From: Sandaracinaceae bacterium
GTDB taxonomy: Bacteria > Myxococcota_A > Polyangia > Polyangiales > Sandaracinaceae
Assembly (NCBI GenBank): GCA_020633195.1
Contig: JACKEC010000022.1
Span: forward strand, 157,159 to 221,158
Direction of reading: 5' to 3'
DNA length: 64,000 nucleotides
A program made the position numbers and the translations under genes. The notes under the pieces are model-generated. The model searched no databases, was not told the origin of the DNA, and saw only the letters and a list, made by a program, of their open reading frames with translations. This document shows, piece after piece, positions 28,457 to 36,969 of this stretch (the first letter of the stretch is position 1; each line of letters opens with the position of its first letter).

Positions 28457-30291
28457 GCGCCTCGCCTCACGGGGCGCAGCTCGTCGGTGCCGTGCAGCGA
28501 CGCGTAGCCTCGCCGCAGCCCGAAGCAGCGGCCGCGCAGATCGCACGCGGCGCACGCCTCGGTCCGCACGACCTCGCCGCCGTCGTAGCCGTCGGGCGCT
28601 TCGGCGAGCTCGAAGAAGGGCTCGAGGCCCTCGGGCACGAGGCACAGCGGGAGCCCGCAGAGCGACTCGAACCCGCTGAGGCGGACGCCGAGCGCGGCGG
28701 CTCGACGCATCCCCTCCGCGAGCCGCGGGACCACGTCGGAGTAGCGGGGGATGAGCGCCTCGGTGCGCGGGACCATGTCGGTCGACGCCGCGACGAACGA
28801 CACCCCGACCTCGACGCCGGGCCAGCGCGCGGCGACCCACTCGACGTAGCCGGGGAAGTCCTCGAGGTTGTCGCGGCAGAACACGAAGCTCAGGCGCAGC
28901 GGGACGCCCGCCGCGTGGAGGGCATCGAGACCGCACACCGTCTTGTCGAAGGTCCCGGGCGCGCCGGTGATCCCGTCGGACAGCGCGGCGCTCGAGCCGT
29001 GCAGCGACACGTACGCGAGCCCGACGCCCGCCTTGGCGAGGGCCCCGGCGAGCGCGGCGTCGATCCGCGTCGCGTTGGTCTGCAGCTCCACGAGGCTCGC
29101 GCCCTCGCGCCGCGCGAGCGCCACGAGCTCGACGAGGCGCGGGTTCAGGGTGGGCTCGCCGCCCGAGATCGCGATCGTCGCGCCCTGCCGCGCGGCCTCC
29201 ACGATGGCGGCCTCGACGTCGGCGTCGGGCGCCGTCGGGAGGTGCGTCGAGACGAAGCAGAACCGGCAGGACTGGTTGCAACGAAAGTTGACGCGTACGG
29301 TGCGGGCGAGCCGCGGCGGCTCGTTGGGGCGGCGCTGGATCTCGTCCTGGAACAGCTCGCGCTGGATCTGCTCGTCCACCGTGGAGATCAGCGAGAGGCG
29401 GCGGCGGACGTGGTCCTTCGTGATCGGCCGCAGCGCCGTCTCCAGCGACTCGGACAGCGCGGTGGGCACGCCGGGGCAACGGTCGGCGACCTCGCACGCC
29501 GCGCACGCGGCGAGCTGCGCGTGACCGGCGCGCTCGCGGCCACCAGGGGTCAGCGAGAAGAGGTGCGCGAGGCGCGCGGCGTTCTCGAGGAGGCACGGCG
29601 GCAGGCTCGTGTGTGGATCGAGCCGCAGCGGGAGGTCGTGGCGCCGGGCGGCGGCCTCGACCGCCTCCACCACCCGCGCCGCGTCGGGGAGGGGGAGCAG
29701 CGCGCTCGCGTCCGGCGCGTCGGTGGGCACCCCGATCACGAGCGCCTCGATCGGGAGCGCGCTCCCCGCGAGCGCCCGCGGCAGATCCGCGACCACGTCG
29801 GCGTTCGCGCGCACGATCGGCGTAGCGATCTCCAAAGGGACATTCGCGCGGGCGAGGGCCCGGGCGCCGGCCAGCGTCGCCTCGAAGCCGCCCGGGTCGC
29901 GCGTGATCGCGTCGCAGGCGGCGCCCCACGCGGGGAGGTGGACCCGCGCGAGGTCGAGCCCCGCCGCCGCGAGCGCCGTCGCGGAGGCGTCGTCGAGCAG
30001 CGCGGCGTTGGTCTCGAGCTCCACGCGCCCACCGCCTCGCTTGGCGCGCCGCACGAGCGCGGGCAGGTCCCGGCGGAGGGTGGGCTCGCCGCCGGTCAGC
30101 ACGAGGGTCGACGCGTCGGCCGCGTCGATGCGCCGCACGACCGCGCGCGCGTCCACGAAGTCGGGCCGGTCGCGCGGCGCGCGGCGGTTGCAGAACCCGC
30201 AATTCTGATTGCAGGTCTCGTCGACGTACACGCGGGCCGTGCGGCGGCGCGCGGTCGCGACCATGCCCCACTCGGGCGTGCGCTCAGCCAT
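28453..30291 (-). CDS. double radical SAM protein (two complete radical SAM domains)
   Basis: This 612-residue polypeptide contains two tandem radical SAM domains. Domain 1 has CNQNCGFC (Cys27, 31, 34) and TGGEPTL at 66-72, and ends in CAACEVADRCPG. Domain 2 has CNQSCRFC (Cys338, 342, 345) and SGGEPTL at 376-382, and ends in CAACDLRGRCFG followed by YASLHG. Both keep all cluster Cys and the SAM-binding GGEP. The Cys pairs at each C-terminal end look like short SPASM/Twitch-like auxiliary cluster sites. It overlaps the upstream hypothetical gene by 8 bp and the downstream gene by 4 bp. The substrate is unknown. Confidence 0.87.
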   Translation of the reverse strand: MAERTPEWGMVATARRRTARVYVDETCNQNCGFCNRRAPRDRPDFVDARAVVRRIDAADASTLVLTGGEPTLRRDLPALVRRAKRGGGRVELETNAALLDDASATALAAAGLDLARVHLPAWGAACDAITRDPGGFEATLAGARALARANVPLEIATPIVRANADVVADLPRALAGSALPIEALVIGVPTDAPDASALLPLPDAARVVEAVEAAARRHDLPLRLDPHTSLPPCLLENAARLAHLFSLTPGGRERAGHAQLAACAACEVADRCPGVPTALSESLETALRPITKDHVRRRLSLISTVDEQIQRELFQDEIQRRPNEPPRLARTVRVNFRCNQSCRFCFVSTHLPTAPDADVEAAIVEAARQGATIAISGGEPTLNPRLVELVALARREGASLVELQTNATRIDAALAGALAKAGVGLAYVSLHGSSAALSDGITGAPGTFDKTVCGLDALHAAGVPLRLSFVFCRDNLEDFPGYVEWVAARWPGVEVGVSFVAASTDMVPRTEALIPRYSDVVPRLAEGMRRAAALGVRLSGFESLCGLPLCLVPEGLEPFFELAEAPDGYDGGEVVRTEACAACDLRGRCFGLRRGYASLHGTDELRPVRRGA

Positions 30292-31357
30292 GCGCGATCC
30301 GGGCGAGCTCGGCGCGCAGGGCGGGGAACGCGGACGCGAAGCGGGGCTCGAAGTCGGCGGGCGCGGTCGCCTCGGCCCAGGTGTCCACGCAGGCCCGGGT
30401 GAGGCGCTCCTCGAAGAACGACGCCGCGGCGCGGGCGCGCCCGCGGGACAGCGCCACGCGCGCGAGGCGGCGCAGCTCGGCCATGCGGCGCCAGGGGACG
30501 CGGTGCATCGCGAGGGTGTGGATGCCCATGTCGTGGCCGAGCGCGTGGAAGTGGTTGTTCAGCTTCGCGCGCTGCGAGCGGTGGAGCGGTAGCCGGCGCG
30601 CGGCCGCGAGCCCGCGCGAGAGGCGGCCGTGGACGTTCATCGGGAACACGCCCCGCGCGATCTGGGTGAGCCACGCGCGCGGCGAGTACAGGGTGGCGCG
30701 CAGCACCTGCAGCTCGGGGCGCAGGCCGCCCTCGACGCCGAGGCGCGCGCGACGGCGCTCGAACACGCTCGGGACCGGGACCGCGAACACGCGGTCGCGC
30801 GGGTCGACCGCGAAGCCGAGGTCCTCCACGTACGCGACCATGTGCGCGTCCTGCCGGAACGGCGGCGGCGCGTACATCAAGAGCTCCTGGTCGGTGACCA
30901 CGGGCGGGTAGCCCACCGAGGGCGTGTCGTCTCCGTCGAGCCAGACCGCCTCGAGGGGCTGGCCGTAGTAGCGCGCGAACGCGTCGACGGTGTCGGCGAG
31001 GCGCGCGCCGTCCTCGCCGAGCAGCGCGCGGGCGCGGGGAGCCGTCAGGGGCTCGCGGCGGGGGCGCTGCGGCCCGACCTCGTCGCGCAGCCGGGTCACC
31101 GCGTCCGCGACGCGGGCGTCGTCGAGGCGCGCCTCGAGCGCCGCGCGCGCGGCGGCGGGCCCCCCGAGCTGCCAGCGCTGGCGATCGCCGAGGCGCAGGT
31201 CGAGCGCGCCGTCGGGGGTGACCGCGCGGCAGGACACCGACCACCCCGTGGCGTCGAACGCGACGCGGGTGCCGGTGACGTCGACGGCCGGTCCGAGGCG
31301 CGGCGCGAGCCACGCCTCGAAGCGCCCGCACGCCCTCTCGATGGCCTCCGTCCGCAC
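30284..31357 (-). CDS. uncharacterised first gene of the left radical SAM operon
   Basis: This 357-residue soluble protein starts at GTG 31357, 24 bp from the divergent dioxygenase gene. The sequence is Arg/Ala-rich and mostly helical. A segment KLNNHFHALGHDMGIHTLAMHR has closely spaced His (HFHALGHDMGIH) and could bind metal. QPLEAVWLDGDDTPSVGYPP and YAPPPFRQDAHMVAYVEDLG lie mid-protein. I recognise no family. Its tight coupling to the double radical SAM protein suggests a partner or substrate-handling role. Confidence 0.65.
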   Translation of the reverse strand: MRTEAIERACGRFEAWLAPRLGPAVDVTGTRVAFDATGWSVSCRAVTPDGALDLRLGDRQRWQLGGPAAARAALEARLDDARVADAVTRLRDEVGPQRPRREPLTAPRARALLGEDGARLADTVDAFARYYGQPLEAVWLDGDDTPSVGYPPVVTDQELLMYAPPPFRQDAHMVAYVEDLGFAVDPRDRVFAVPVPSVFERRRARLGVEGGLRPELQVLRATLYSPRAWLTQIARGVFPMNVHGRLSRGLAAARRLPLHRSQRAKLNNHFHALGHDMGIHTLAMHRVPWRRMAELRRLARVALSRGRARAAASFFEERLTRACVDTWAEATAPADFEPRFASAFPALRAELARIAHG

Positions 31358-31365
31358 GCCGACAC

Positions 31366-31373
31366 TCTATACT
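31366..31373. promoter_or_regulatory. overlapping divergent -10 boxes for two leaderless operons
   Basis: TCTATACT holds TATACT on the plus strand (31368-31373, 8 nt before GTG 31382) and TATAGA on the minus strand (31371-31366, 8 nt before GTG 31357). The whole intergenic space is 24 bp. Confidence 0.55.
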
Positions 31374-31381
31374 GCGGGCCC

Positions 31382-32107
31382 GTGAGCGCTCACGCCCGAG
31401 AGCTCGTCGAGCGCGGCTACGCGGTCTTCGAGGGCTTCGCCGACCCGGCCGCGGTCGAGGCGCTCCGCGCCGCGATCGAGGAGCTCGTCGTCGAGATCGA
31501 CCCGCCGCGCTTCTACGCCTCGCCGACCGAGGTGCTCTCGGACGACGTGGTCGTCACCTCGCCCGGGCTCGCGATCTCGCGGCTCCTCCACGCGCGGCCC
31601 GCGCTCCGCCCGCTCGTGTTGCGGCCCGAGCTCGCGACGACGATGCGGGCGACGCTCGGGGACGACGCGGTGCTCGAGCTCGCCGGCGCGGTGGTCAGCG
31701 ACGCGACCCGTCCCTTCTTTCGCTGGCACACCCACATCGACGGCGAGGACGAGGGCGAGCGCGTGAAGCGCGGGGCCTGGCCGGCGATCGCGGATCCGCT
31801 CCGGGTGCTGACGCTGCTGTACCTGCAGGACCTCGACGACGACGTCGGGCCTCTCTACGTGTTCCCGCGCCGGGTCGGCGACCCCACGCCGCCGCCGCAC
31901 GACCTCGACGCCCACGACTGGCCGGGCATGGTCGAGCTGCGCCCCCGCGCCGGCACGCTGGTCGCGCTCGAGCAGTGCACGTGGCACGCGGCGGACTCCT
32001 TGCGGGGGCCGGGGCATCGCATCTTCGTCGGGTGCTACTTCGCGGCGGCCCGCGCCGAGCGCCCCGACTGGGCCGACGCGGAGCTGTCGCGCGGGCCCCT
32101 GCTATGA
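31382..32107 (+). CDS. phytanoyl-CoA-dioxygenase-like Fe(II)/2-oxoglutarate enzyme (HxD)
   Basis: This 241-residue protein starts at GTG 31382. The iron triad is complete: His118 and Asp120 in WHTHIDGED, and His202 in CTWHAADS, with Arg213 (GHRIF) to bind 2-oxoglutarate. VLTLLYLQDL and GPLYVFPRR are typical of the PhyH fold. It should hydroxylate or otherwise oxidise an unactivated carbon with O2 and 2-oxoglutarate. It is clearly homologous to the protein at 36160-36963, which has lost the Asp. It is the first gene of the rightward radical SAM operon. Confidence 0.87.
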   Translation: MSAHARELVERGYAVFEGFADPAAVEALRAAIEELVVEIDPPRFYASPTEVLSDDVVVTSPGLAISRLLHARPALRPLVLRPELATTMRATLGDDAVLELAGAVVSDATRPFFRWHTHIDGEDEGERVKRGAWPAIADPLRVLTLLYLQDLDDDVGPLYVFPRRVGDPTPPPHDLDAHDWPGMVELRPRAGTLVALEQCTWHAADSLRGPGHRIFVGCYFAAARAERPDWADAELSRGPLL

Positions 32108-32108
32108 T
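32103..32108 (+). promoter_or_regulatory. putative leaderless -10 (TATGAT) for the radical SAM gene at 32117
   Basis: TATGAT sits 8 nt before ATG 32117, overlapping the end of the dioxygenase gene. The surrounding GCTATGATCG is identical to that before ATG 24909. Confidence 0.45.
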
Positions 32109-32116
32109 CGAGGCGG

Positions 32117-33775
32117 ATGGCGAAGAGCCCCCGAGTCGCGCTGGTGTCGATCGATCCCGTCTGGGAGGACCCGAGCGGCGACTTCACGCCGTTCACCTAC
32201 GGCGTGCGCAAGCTCGAGGCGTCGATCCTCTCGGACCCGACGCTGAGCGACGTCGAGGTCCGCGTCATCGATCTGCGGACCCGTGACCCGGAGGCGTTCT
32301 TCGAGGCCGTGGTGGACTTCGGCCCGACGCTCGTGGGCGCCTCGACGTACCTGTGGAGCATCGGCCCGTTCCGCGATCTCGCCGCGCGGATCAAGCGCTG
32401 GGATCCGTCGGTCCAGGTGATCGTCGGCGGCCCCCAGGCGCGCCCGAGCGTGCTCGCGCTGGAGCCGTATCGGGAGATGGCGCGCACCGTCGACGCCGCG
32501 GTCACCGTCGAGGGGGAGGGCGTGATCCGCGACCTCGCGCGCGGGCACCTCGACCCGGGCTGGCGCTCGACCCCCGGGCTCCTCGTGCCGCACGCGCTCG
32601 GCTGGCGCGCGACGGAGGCGGCGCCGCGCGTCGACATCGAGGCGTACCCCACGCCCTACCAGATCGACGCCGCGCCGAAGGGCTACACCGGCTACCTCGA
32701 GACGTTCCGCGGCTGCCCGATCCACTGCAACTTCTGCCAGTGGGGCGAGCAGCGCGCCGACCGCGTGCACTCGGCCGAGTACCTCGCGTCGCACCTCGAG
32801 GGGCTGAAGCGCGCCGAGGTGCCGAACATCTTCTGCCTCGACGCGGCGTTCAACCTCAGCCCGCGCGCGTTCCGCGCGCTCGCCGAGGCAGAGCGGCAGG
32901 TCGGGGTCCTGAAGGACTGCCTCGTGCACGGTCACCTCTACCCGACGTTCCTGCGCGACGAGCACATCGAGCTGCTCACGAGCTTCAAGCGCTGCCAGGT
33001 CGCGATCGGCGTCCAGAGCTTCGACGCCGAGGTGCTGCACCGGCTCGGGCGGCCCTTCGACTTGGATCGCTTCGAGCACGTCTGCGACGTCGTGCGGCAG
33101 CACTGGCCGATCGAGCTCGAGCTGATGCTCGGGCTGCCCGGGGACACGCCCGCGTCGTTCCGGCGGACCTTCGAGCGCGCCGTCGAGATCGCCGACTCGG
33201 TCCGCGTGTTCTGGACGCTGGTCCTGCCCGACGCGCTCCTCGACCGATCGGACCCGAGCCTGCACGTGAAGTTCGATCCGAACACGTGGCTGATCGAGTC
33301 GTGCGCGGGCTGGTCGCCCGAGGACCTGCGGCGCGAGCTCGATCACGTGAAGCGCGTGTCGATGCAGCACGAGAACGCGGTGGTCGCCGATCACTGGGCG
33401 GGGTTCCAGGTGCGGCGCCGGCCGGAGCAGGTCGCGGGGCCGCGCACGATCGACACGGACGTGGACCGCGCGGTCGCCGCGCTCGACCCCGAGGTGGTCG
33501 AGTCGATCCGGCAGCGCGTCGGCGACCTCGGCGGCTGGCGCCTGCGCACGGTCCGCAACCAGAGCGACGGCCTCTTCTTCGACCTCGACTCGCCCGAGGG
33601 CAAGGTCGTCCTCGAGGCGGTGCCGCTCGTCGCGGACCGCCCACGCTTCGAGGCGCGCGACGGCGTCGCCTACTCGCACCGCGGCGAGGTGAGCCACGAC
33701 GAGGTCGCGCGCCTGCGACGGATCATCGAGGTCGTCCACCCCGACGCGCTGCCCCTCGTGAGCCGTGCTTCCTGA
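32117..33775 (+). CDS. B12-binding-type radical SAM protein with C-terminal island module
   Basis: This 552-residue protein has an N-terminal cobalamin-binding-like domain (residues 1-145; VIVGGPQARPSV, VTVEGEGVIRDLA). The radical SAM motif is CPIHCNFC (Cys200, 204, 207), with AIGVQSFDAEVLHRLGRP and ELMLGLPGDT in the barrel as in BchE-like enzymes. The module shared in the island is at about 480-545 (WRLRTVRN, VVLEAVPLVADRPRF, GVAYSHRGEV). It ends 11 bp inside the next gene. Reaction type (methylation, ring formation) and substrate are unknown. Confidence 0.87.
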   Translation: MAKSPRVALVSIDPVWEDPSGDFTPFTYGVRKLEASILSDPTLSDVEVRVIDLRTRDPEAFFEAVVDFGPTLVGASTYLWSIGPFRDLAARIKRWDPSVQVIVGGPQARPSVLALEPYREMARTVDAAVTVEGEGVIRDLARGHLDPGWRSTPGLLVPHALGWRATEAAPRVDIEAYPTPYQIDAAPKGYTGYLETFRGCPIHCNFCQWGEQRADRVHSAEYLASHLEGLKRAEVPNIFCLDAAFNLSPRAFRALAEAERQVGVLKDCLVHGHLYPTFLRDEHIELLTSFKRCQVAIGVQSFDAEVLHRLGRPFDLDRFEHVCDVVRQHWPIELELMLGLPGDTPASFRRTFERAVEIADSVRVFWTLVLPDALLDRSDPSLHVKFDPNTWLIESCAGWSPEDLRRELDHVKRVSMQHENAVVADHWAGFQVRRRPEQVAGPRTIDTDVDRAVAALDPEVVESIRQRVGDLGGWRLRTVRNQSDGLFFDLDSPEGKVVLEAVPLVADRPRFEARDGVAYSHRGEVSHDEVARLRRIIEVVHPDALPLVSRAS

Positions 33776-34655
33776 GCCCCGCGCGCGCGACGCGGGCTTC
33801 GAGCTCGTGACCACGACGCCGGCCGATCGGTACTTCGACTACTGCCTCCAGCCCTACCGTCCGCGCCGACCGGTGCGGGGGAAGCTGCGCTCCGAGAACC
33901 TGCTCCTCGCCGCGCTCGAGATGGCCGGGCTCCTCGAGCCCGCGCGCCCGGTGATCGAGGCGCTGCGGGCGTCGCTCGGCCGCGACATGGTGGTGTTCGG
34001 GGTCAAGCACGACGGCGCGCGCTTCTTCTTCGAGCTCTACGTCTACGACCCTCAGAAAGAGGAGCCCGCGGCGACGGTGAGCGGGCTCGCGGCGACGCTC
34101 GCCGAGGTGCTGCCGATCACGGTCCCGGTGCGCGAGACGATCCCCTACATGATGGTGAGCTTCGACCTCGACGCGGAGGTGCTCGCGCGAGGCGCGGTGA
34201 CCGAGCTCAACCTCTACCTGACGGGCAGCGACGCGCACGCGGGGCGCTCGTACGTGGTGACCGAGGCCGGCGCGGAGCTCGCGAACACCTACGCGTTCCT
34301 GCCGCCCAAGCCGGAGATCGACGCGGTGCTCCGGCTCCTCGAGAGCTCGATGTTCGTCGACTTCGCGGCCGACCCGCGGACGCTCTCGAAGGTGCTCTTC
34401 CCCGACCTGTTCGCGTGCAAGCGAGTTTGCGTATCGAAGAAGCGCGTCCGCGACGGGATCTACTACTCCGGCGTCGACGTGGACGCGCTGCTCTCGTTCC
34501 TGCGGCGCTTCGCGTGGCCAGCGCCCTTCGTCGACTTCGTCAGCGCGCACGCGGGCCGGCTCGACCACGTGTTCTTCGACGTCGGGGTGGACTACGAGCC
34601 CGACGGCGCGGGCGGCGTCCGCTACCCGAAGACCAGCCTGTACGGGACCTTCTAG
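33765..34655 (+). CDS. uncharacterised beta-rich protein in the radical SAM operon
   Basis: This 296-residue protein starts at GTG 33765, overlapping the previous gene by 11 bp, and ends directly against ATG 34656. Amphipathic strands repeat with acidic or aromatic residues (ARFFFELYVYD, MMVSFDLDAEV, TELNLYLTGSD, DHVFFDVGVDYE). The pattern is weakly like an ABBA prenyltransferase barrel or a substrate-binding barrel. KRVCVSKKRVRDGIYYSGVD contains a basic cluster. No family is recognised; the strict coupling to two radical SAM genes indicates a role in the same pathway. Confidence 0.62.
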   Translation: MLPEPRARDAGFELVTTTPADRYFDYCLQPYRPRRPVRGKLRSENLLLAALEMAGLLEPARPVIEALRASLGRDMVVFGVKHDGARFFFELYVYDPQKEEPAATVSGLAATLAEVLPITVPVRETIPYMMVSFDLDAEVLARGAVTELNLYLTGSDAHAGRSYVVTEAGAELANTYAFLPPKPEIDAVLRLLESSMFVDFAADPRTLSKVLFPDLFACKRVCVSKKRVRDGIYYSGVDVDALLSFLRRFAWPAPFVDFVSAHAGRLDHVFFDVGVDYEPDGAGGVRYPKTSLYGTF

Positions 34656-36002
34656 ATGCAGAGCTTCAAGGGCCGGTTCGAGCCGACGCGCTTCGAGGAC
34701 CTGACGGTGACGGTGGACTTCCACTGCCACTCGGCGTGCCGCTTCTGCATCGTTCAGGAGGGGATGAACCGCTACAAGGGCGTCTCCTTCGAGCGGTTCC
34801 GGCAGGCGGTGGACGAGAACGGCAGCGCGCCGCGGTATCGGCGCGTGACCTTCACGGGCGGCGAGGTCGCGCTCGAGAAGCGGCTCTTCGACTACCTCCA
34901 CTACGCGAAGACCCACGGCGGCTTCGAGCACATTCGGCTCCAGACCAACGGGCGGCCGTTCGCGGACGAGGCCTTCGCGCGGCGCGTCTTCGAGGCGGGC
35001 GTCGACGAGTACTTCGTCTCGCTGCACGGCCCCGACGCGGCGACACAGGACCACATCTCGCAGCGCGCGGGCTCGTTCGACGAGGCGTGGCGCGGGCTCC
35101 AGAACCTGCGGGCGCTCGGCGCGACGATCCTGACCAACACGGTGCTGACGACGCTCAACGTCGCGCACCTCGAGGCGATCGTGGCGCTCGTCGAGCCGCT
35201 CGCGCCGGCGCGGATGGAGTTCTGGAACTACCTCCCGATGGAGGACAAGGCCGACGAGCGGGGGCTCATCGTGCCGATGGCCGAGCTCGCCCCGGCGCTC
35301 GTCCGCGCGCTCGACCGCGCGAAGGCCGCGGGGATCCCGACGGCGGTGAAGTACGTGCCGATGTGCCTCCTCGGCGAGCACGCGGAGTCCGTCGACAACA
35401 CGCAGCCCGACGTCGTGATCGTCGAGGAGTTCTACGACCTCTACCCGAAGTTCGCGTGCCTCTGGGAGGCGAAGTGCGAGCACGCCGAGCGCTGCCTCGG
35501 GCTCACCCACGCCTACGTGAACAAGCTCGGGTGGGAGCGCGAGCGGCTCGTCCCGATCCCGCGCGTGCGGCCCTGGGAGGAGCCCGAGGACGGCCTCGCG
35601 TTCGGCACCGACGAGCCGGGAGGCGACTCCTCGAGGGCCCCGAGCGAGGACCACCCGCGCTGGCGCGCCCTCGTCGACGGCGTCGCCGAGGCCCACGGCG
35701 CCCGCCTCGCGAGCGTCCTCCTCGACCGCCGCCGCTGCACCTTCCGCTTCGCGCTCGGGGGCGCGAGCGTGGACGTCGTGTTGACCAAGCGCAGCGACGA
35801 CGGCCCCGCGCTGCTCCGCACGCGCTCCTTCGACGTGTCCTACAGGAACCTCCGCGACGTCGACGACGCCGCGCGCGAAGGCCTCGCGAAGCTCGTCGAG
35901 GCCGTCGCGCGCTCCGTCGCCGCGCGGGACGAAGGCGCCATGCTCCTCGACGAGCGCAAGGGCCTCATCGGGGAGGAGGCCCTCCGCCGCCGCCGCGGCT
36001 AG
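34656..36002 (+). CDS. radical SAM protein with C-terminal island module
   Basis: This 448-residue protein has CHSACRFC (Cys24, 28, 31) and TFTGGEVAL, placing it in the MoaA/SPASM-like branch without a B12 domain. FVSLHGPDAATQDHISQRAG and TNTVLTTLNV follow the core. Cys-containing segments MCLLGE and CLWEAKCEHAERC near residue 270 may hold an auxiliary Fe-S cluster. Residues about 355-430 carry the island module (CTFRFALGG, VDVVLTKRSDDGPALL, FDVSYRNLRD). It ends in TAG at a CTAG that begins the miniature element at 36.0 kb. Confidence 0.86.
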   Translation: MQSFKGRFEPTRFEDLTVTVDFHCHSACRFCIVQEGMNRYKGVSFERFRQAVDENGSAPRYRRVTFTGGEVALEKRLFDYLHYAKTHGGFEHIRLQTNGRPFADEAFARRVFEAGVDEYFVSLHGPDAATQDHISQRAGSFDEAWRGLQNLRALGATILTNTVLTTLNVAHLEAIVALVEPLAPARMEFWNYLPMEDKADERGLIVPMAELAPALVRALDRAKAAGIPTAVKYVPMCLLGEHAESVDNTQPDVVIVEEFYDLYPKFACLWEAKCEHAERCLGLTHAYVNKLGWERERLVPIPRVRPWEEPEDGLAFGTDEPGGDSSRAPSEDHPRWRALVDGVAEAHGARLASVLLDRRRCTFRFALGGASVDVVLTKRSDDGPALLRTRSFDVSYRNLRDVDDAAREGLAKLVEAVARSVAARDEGAMLLDERKGLIGEEALRRRRG

Positions 36003-36163
36003 AGGGTCGAACCGCTAACGGCGAGGCGCCTCACGCCCGGGCCGCATTCCGCGGGCGCCCCATCGCTCCTCGACGATACTCGGCATCGCCTCGTCGCGCC
36101 GGAACACCGGCAGAACCCGGCGCGAACGCGATCCATCCGGCCGTTAGCGGTTCGACCCTCTAG
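35999..36163. mobile_element. miniature inverted-repeat element bounded by CTAG
   Basis: Perfect inverted repeats of 24 nt occupy 35999-36022 and 36140-36163; each begins CTAGAGGGTCGAACC. The core of about 117 bp has no ORF. CTAG at each end (35999-36002, 36160-36163) fits a 4-bp target duplication. Left and right CTAG supply the TAG stops of the two convergent flanking genes. Removing the element and one CTAG leaves a single CTAG serving both genes. It resembles a MITE or another non-autonomous transposon (inference). Confidence 0.65.
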
Positions 36164-36963
36164 TCCCTCCGGGCGAGGCCCTCGAGCGGTCCGCCGACGC
36201 CGCCGAGCGCTTCGAGCGACGGGTCCCGGCCGACCGTGGGCTCGACGTCCGCGACGGCGAAGTAGGCGCCGATGAAGCGCCGCACGCCGGGGACGCGACG
36301 CGGGGTCACCGAGTGCCACGTGCTCTCGTCGAGCAGGAGCACGCAGCCCGCCTCGCACGTGATCGACACGGCGCCGGGCCACTCCGGCTCGTGGATCGAG
36401 CGCGGCGGCTCGACCGGCTCGCCGACCGCGCGCGGCAACACGCGCCACGGGCCCGTCTCCTCGGTGAGCGCCTCGAGGAACAGGAAGGCGACCACGCGCT
36501 CGACGCGCGACTTCACCGGGCGCCGGCCCTCGCGACGCCAGCGCTCGTCGTCGACGCCGCCGAGGTGCGTCTCCCACTCCGTGAACCTGCGGCCCTCGTC
36601 GCTCAGCACCGCGCCGACGAGCTCGAGGTGCATGTCGTCGCCGAGGATCGCGCGCAGCGCGGCGACCAGAGAGGGCGTGAAGAGGCGCGACGCGAGCTCG
36701 GGCGCGAAGCCGAGCAGGCCGTAGAACGCGAGCCCGGGACCGGCGACCTCCACGTTCTCGGCGAGCCACTCGGGGCCTTTCCGATGCAGCGGCGGATGGC
36801 CGAAGCGGGCTCGCAGCGCGTCGAGCGTCGTGGCGAACGATTGCAAATCAGGTTGCGTGTGCTCTGGCGGGAGCTTCGCCCAACCCTGGGTCTCGAGCCG
36901 ACGCGCGACGTTTGCGGTGGTCACGGCCTCGGGGGAGCTCGAGTCCGTGGAGATTCGACTCAC
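36160..36963 (-). CDS. phytanoyl-CoA-dioxygenase-like protein with HxG motif (possible halogenase)
   Basis: This 267-residue protein starts at GTG 36963, with TAGACT 6 nt upstream. It aligns well with the dioxygenase at 31382 (GPWRVLPRAVGEP, VLLLDESTWHSV, RRFIGAYF). The distal His217 and the 2-oxoglutarate Arg (228 or 229) remain. The HxD motif is HLG (His133, Gly135) in WETHLGGVDDE. In Fe/2-oxoglutarate halogenases Asp is replaced by Gly or Ala, leaving room for halide (SyrB2 HxA; WelO5 and BesD HxG; family knowledge). It may halogenate the island's product, or it may be an inactive paralog. Confidence 0.82.
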   Translation of the reverse strand: MSRISTDSSSPEAVTTANVARRLETQGWAKLPPEHTQPDLQSFATTLDALRARFGHPPLHRKGPEWLAENVEVAGPGLAFYGLLGFAPELASRLFTPSLVAALRAILGDDMHLELVGAVLSDEGRRFTEWETHLGGVDDERWRREGRRPVKSRVERVVAFLFLEALTEETGPWRVLPRAVGEPVEPPRSIHEPEWPGAVSITCEAGCVLLLDESTWHSVTPRRVPGVRRFIGAYFAVADVEPTVGRDPSLEALGGVGGPLEGLARRD

Positions 36964-36969
36964 GACGGC

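Noticed and set aside
30284..31357. Island module in the N-terminal part of the His-rich protein
   Set aside because: WSVSCRAVTPDGALDLRLG is superficially similar, but the RG strand and following helix do not line up.
26774..36002. Radical SAM genes as a RiPP cluster
   Set aside because: No short precursor ORF with a leader, no RRE domain, protease or lanthipeptide enzyme is visible. A very short precursor cannot be excluded, so this is a provisional rejection.
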